A DNA stretch of 16,667 nucleotides from JBATTK01 sp049670505 (GTDB lineage: Bacteria > Bacteroidota > Bacteroidia > Flavobacteriales > Flavobacteriaceae): positions 1 to 16,667 of the forward strand of contig JBATTK010000146.1 in NCBI GenBank assembly GCA_049670505.1. The letters run 5' to 3'. The first letter of the stretch is position 1. Each line of letters begins with the position of its first letter. A program made the translations under genes and the position numbers. Shown piece by piece: positions 14,105-16,667 of the stretch. The notes under the pieces were generated by a model. That model was not told where the DNA came from, did no database searches, and saw only the letters and a list, made by a program, of their open reading frames with translations.

Positions 14105-14548
14105 TTACTTTTTAAAGATATATCTGGTAATGAATATACCTTGTCCGTCTCCCTTACCACCTTCACTTTCAACAGCACTGGTTACAAAGGCCAATTCCCA
14201 TCCTTCGGATACCATAGTATTTATTTTAGAAGTGATCAACGCATCATTGGCGGCGATATTCTGAAAACGGATACCCCCGATATTGTAAAAGTTCAATAAT
14301 TTGGTTTCCTCAAAGTTTTTAACCCTGATCTCTCCCCTTTTGGATTTATTTCTGGTATTGTCATCTTCGGTCTGTATACTAGAAAACTCCTTGTAGTCCT
14401 TGTCTTCAAGGGCGCTAATGATTCTAGATCGTCCAAGTCCGTTGGGTACAATGGATTCTACACTGGTAATTACTTTAAATTGTTGCGCTTGCGCATCGAT
14501 TGTTGCGGCCAAGGCCAGGAAAGCAATAAAAAAGATTTTTTTCATCAT
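14105..14548 (-). CDS. Small secreted protein, possibly DUF4177-like
   Basis: The protein has 147 residues. A signal peptide ends near residues 18-22 (ATIDAQAQ). The mature part is polar, with a charged central segment (LEDKDYKEFSSIQTEDDNTRNKSKRGE). The C-terminal stretch INTMVSEGWELAFVTSAV...GIFITRYIFKK resembles the DUF4177 pattern, in which GWELV is followed by a variable loop and a final strand with FKR or FKK. No enzymatic motif is visible and the role is unknown. It is convergent with the DUF2807 gene and divergent from rsgA. The first two codons are both ATG, so the start could be one codon later. Confidence 0.65.
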   Translation of the reverse strand: MMKKIFFIAFLALAATIDAQAQQFKVITSVESIVPNGLGRSRIISALEDKDYKEFSSIQTEDDNTRNKSKRGEIRVKNFEETKLLNFYNIGGIRFQNIAANDALITSKINTMVSEGWELAFVTSAVESEGGKGDGQGIFITRYIFKK

Positions 14549-14585
14549 TTTGATTTTTCTGGTTATTTATAGTTGTTTCAACGCA

Positions 14586-14593
14586 CAAAGATA
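14586..14593 (-). promoter_or_regulatory. TAnnTTTG -7 box upstream of the small secreted protein
   Basis: On the minus strand the sequence reads TATCTTTG, a perfect match to the Bacteroidota -7 consensus, 37 bp before the ATG at 14548. No TTG occurs at the usual 17-23 nt spacing, so the -33 element is missing or weak. Confidence 0.4.
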
Positions 14594-14644
14594 TAGGATA
14601 GTATAAAAGGATTGTTGTTTCTTTGCAAATAAATTAGGATTTAA

Positions 14645-15595
14645 ATGCAAGGAACCGTTTATAAATCTACCGGAAGTTGGTATACCGTAAGAGCAGATGA
14701 CGGTGGTTTTTATGAATGCCGGATAAAGGGAAAATTTCGTATAAAGGGCATTAAAAGCACCAATCCTATTGCCGTAGGTGATAGAGTTAAGTTTGAATTG
14801 GAGCGTTTGGGGGATGAGACCGTGGCGACCATTTCCGAGATTTTAGATCGAAAGAATTATATTATCAGAAAAGCGGTTAATCTTTCAAAACAAACCCATA
14901 TCATAGCCGCTAATCTGGATCAGGTATTCTTAATGATTACCCTGAACAACCCTACCACTTTTACCACTTTTATAGATCGATTTTTGGTTACCTCCGAAGC
15001 CTATCAAATTCCGGCCATTTTACTTTTTAATAAGATCGATACCTATACGGAGGATGAGCTGGGAGAGGTAAAATATCTAGCGGCCCTGTATCGTAACATT
15101 GGGTACACCTGTATCGGTATCTCGGCCATGACGGGAAAGAATGTCGATCAGGTAAAAGACCTGATGGCTCATAAAACCAGTATGTTTTCCGGACATTCCG
15201 GGGTAGGGAAATCAACCTTGATCAACTTAATAGAACCACGATTGAATATAAAAACAGCGGAAATATCCCTGCAACATCTACAAGGGCAGCATACCACCAC
15301 TTTTGCCGAAATGTATGATTTGGATTTTGGGGCTAGAATTATAGATACACCAGGAATCAAAGGTTTTGGAATCGTAGACATGGACTCGGCCGAGATAGGA
15401 GACTACTTCCCCGAGTTTTTTAAGTTAAAAAATAAATGCAAATTCAATAACTGTTTACATTTGGACGAACCCCAATGTGCCATAAAAAAGGCCCTCGAAA
15501 AAGATGAAATCGCTTGGAGCAGGTATAAAAGTTATGTGCAAATGGTTTCGGGGGAAGAAGAGAACTATAGGGTAGATGTTTACAATGAAAAATAA
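14645..15595 (+). CDS. rsgA: Ribosome small-subunit-dependent GTPase A
   Basis: RsgA is a cytoplasmic GTPase that checks late maturation of the 30S subunit. The 316-residue protein has an N-terminal OB-fold (about 1-68) and then the circularly permuted GTPase order that defines the family. G4 NKID (129-132) and G5 ISAMTGK (159-165) precede G1 GHSGVGKST (183-191), G2 GQHTTT (214-219) and G3 DTPG (234-237). The C-terminal zinc site is Cys265, Cys270, His272 and Cys278. All signature residues are present. The start follows an A/T-rich stretch with no Shine-Dalgarno site. Its TAA is immediately followed by the ATG of dtd, so the two are almost certainly co-translated. Confidence 0.95.
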   Translation: MQGTVYKSTGSWYTVRADDGGFYECRIKGKFRIKGIKSTNPIAVGDRVKFELERLGDETVATISEILDRKNYIIRKAVNLSKQTHIIAANLDQVFLMITLNNPTTFTTFIDRFLVTSEAYQIPAILLFNKIDTYTEDELGEVKYLAALYRNIGYTCIGISAMTGKNVDQVKDLMAHKTSMFSGHSGVGKSTLINLIEPRLNIKTAEISLQHLQGQHTTTFAEMYDLDFGARIIDTPGIKGFGIVDMDSAEIGDYFPEFFKLKNKCKFNNCLHLDEPQCAIKKALEKDEIAWSRYKSYVQMVSGEEENYRVDVYNEK

Positions 15596-16048
15596 ATGAA
15601 GGCCGTAATACAAAGAGTTTCCAAGGCAAGTGTAACGGTAGGGGGCAAGGTGATTTCTGAAATTGGGGAAGGGCTTTTGATTCTGTTGGGCGTGGAAGAT
15701 TCCGATAACCATGAAGATATTGAGTGGCTTTCCCGAAAAATCGTAAATCTTAGAATTTTTAACGATCAGCAAGGCGTAATGAACAAATCACTCTCGGAAG
15801 TTGATGGGAACGCTATTGTAGTGAGTCAGTTTACCTTACATGCTTCTACCAAGAAAGGTAATCGGCCATCCTATATAAAGGCGGCAAAGCCTAACACTGC
15901 AATTCCTGTTTATGAAAACTTTGTAGGACAATTGGAAAAAGATTTAACAAAAAAAGTAGGAACGGGAGTTTTTGGGGCGGATATGAAGGTGTCCTTGTTA
16001 AACGATGGACCCGTGACTATAATTATAGATACCAAAAACAGGGAATAA
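15596..16048 (+). CDS. dtd: D-aminoacyl-tRNA deacylase
   Basis: DTD hydrolyses D-amino acids (and glycine mischarged on tRNA-Ala) from tRNA in the cytoplasm, guarding translation against mischarged tRNA. The 150-residue length is standard. Seen: N-terminal MKAVIQRVSKASVTV, the catalytic-site SQFTLHA (77-83) and NDGPVT (136-141), which holds the Gly138-Pro139 chirality-selecting motif. The start codon directly follows the rsgA stop with no gap. Both products concern ribosome and tRNA quality, but joint transcription probably reflects shared housekeeping expression more than shared mechanism. Confidence 0.95.
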   Translation: MKAVIQRVSKASVTVGGKVISEIGEGLLILLGVEDSDNHEDIEWLSRKIVNLRIFNDQQGVMNKSLSEVDGNAIVVSQFTLHASTKKGNRPSYIKAAKPNTAIPVYENFVGQLEKDLTKKVGTGVFGADMKVSLLNDGPVTIIIDTKNRE

Positions 16049-16129
16049 CTAATTTCATCGATTTTTTACTATATATATGTAAGAAATTTAAGTAATTTGT
16101 CGTTATCAGTTTTCAACCAAACCAAACCA

Positions 16130-16667
16130 ATGCGCTTACGCTGTTTTTTCTGCACTTTTTTTATTTTTGGTATCTCCATCGCCCAGAAATTTAAGTACCC
16201 AACCTTTTTATTGGATAAAAGTCTAACAGAGAATGCCAATGCAGTTGTCCGCTTGGATGAAATGAAAATTCATTTAACAGCGACCGACCAAATGACCTAC
16301 TCGGTCAAAGAAGTAGTCACTGTGCTAAATAGATTAGGGAATGCATATGCCCGGAAAAGAGTTTTTTATGATAAGGAAAAGAAAATTAAAAACATTGAGG
16401 CTTTTGTATATGATGACAGCGGGAATGAAATAGACCATATCAAAAGAAAAGATTTTCATGATGTAAGTGCGGTAGACGGTTTTTCGCTTTATGTGGATGA
16501 CAGATTACTGTATTACAAATACACTCCTATACAATATCCTTATACGATTGAATTTATCTATGATGTACAAACTTCCGATACGGGTATATTCCCTCGGTGG
16601 TATTTTTTACCCGGTTATTTAACCAGTTTGGAAAAGAGTACCTATAGCGTTACGTACAATTCTGAGG
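16130..16667 (+). CDS. DUF3857 domain protein, 5' part (runs off the edge)
   Basis: The frame is open from the ATG at 16130 to the window edge, giving 179 complete codons. A signal peptide (about 1-19, MRLRCFFCTFFIFGISIAQ) is followed by a region typical of DUF3857. It contains NANAVVRLDEMKIHL, the strand-rich MTYSVKEVVTVLNRLGN and VYDDSGNEI. In this family a transglutaminase-like domain usually follows; here it would lie beyond the window. The protein should be exported to the periplasm, and its function is unknown. Three CCAAA-like direct repeats (16116-16130) run into the start codon. No terminator was seen between dtd and this gene. Confidence 0.8.
   Translation, partial: MRLRCFFCTFFIFGISIAQKFKYPTFLLDKSLTENANAVVRLDEMKIHLTATDQMTYSVKEVVTVLNRLGNAYARKRVFYDKEKKIKNIEAFVYDDSGNEIDHIKRKDFHDVSAVDGFSLYVDDRLLYYKYTPIQYPYTIEFIYDVQTSDTGIFPRWYFLPGYLTSLEKSTYSVTYNSE

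Overview
The window looks like a chromosomal segment from a marine or environmental member of the Flavobacteriaceae (Bacteroidota). The evidence is a gldA gliding-motility ATPase, a SusC-type carboxypeptidase-like N-terminus on an outer-membrane barrel, two DUF2807 proteins, a MetF with flavobacterial sequence character, promoters that fit the TTG-N17-23-TAnnTTTG pattern, and start codons preceded by A-rich tracts instead of strong Shine-Dalgarno sites. No phage, IS transposase, tRNA, rRNA or CRISPR array was seen.

Layout. Bases 1-134 are the tail of an unidentified upstream region plus a GC-rich hairpin repeat that abuts metF. Bases 135-5319 carry metF, a PagL-like outer-membrane protein, a DUF2807 lipoprotein, a serine hydrolase and a membrane-tethered LuxR-type regulator. 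Bases 5402-7726 encode a TonB-receptor-like outer-membrane barrel, preceded by a perfect 7+7 bp dyad. A tandem heptamer (7777-7829) lies between this gene and the convergent gldA (7832-8725, minus strand).

Bases 8726-9119 are the most interesting part. They hold divergent promoters, then what reads as a complete transcription attenuator: a 23-codon leader peptide with 11 aromatic residues (10 of 12 in codons 5-16), a candidate antiterminator hairpin (8973-9020), and a mutually exclusive rho-independent terminator (9013-9042). It sits in front of an aromatic amino acid operon (9120-13134): prephenate dehydratase, aminotransferase, prephenate dehydrogenase and a DAHP synthase-chorismate mutase fusion. 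The operon makes phenylalanine and tyrosine from chorismate and also controls entry into the shikimate pathway. The Phe/Tyr-rich leader with one Trp codon matches that content.

Bases 13135-13346 contain a decayed palindromic repeat. They are followed by a second, non-lipidated DUF2807 protein, a strong bidirectional terminator (14033-14071), a convergent small secreted DUF4177-like protein, and the housekeeping pair rsgA-dtd. The 5' end of a DUF3857 protein gene runs off the right edge.

Identifications rest on reading motifs by eye. Promoters and RNA structures are predictions without expression data, and folding energies were not computed.
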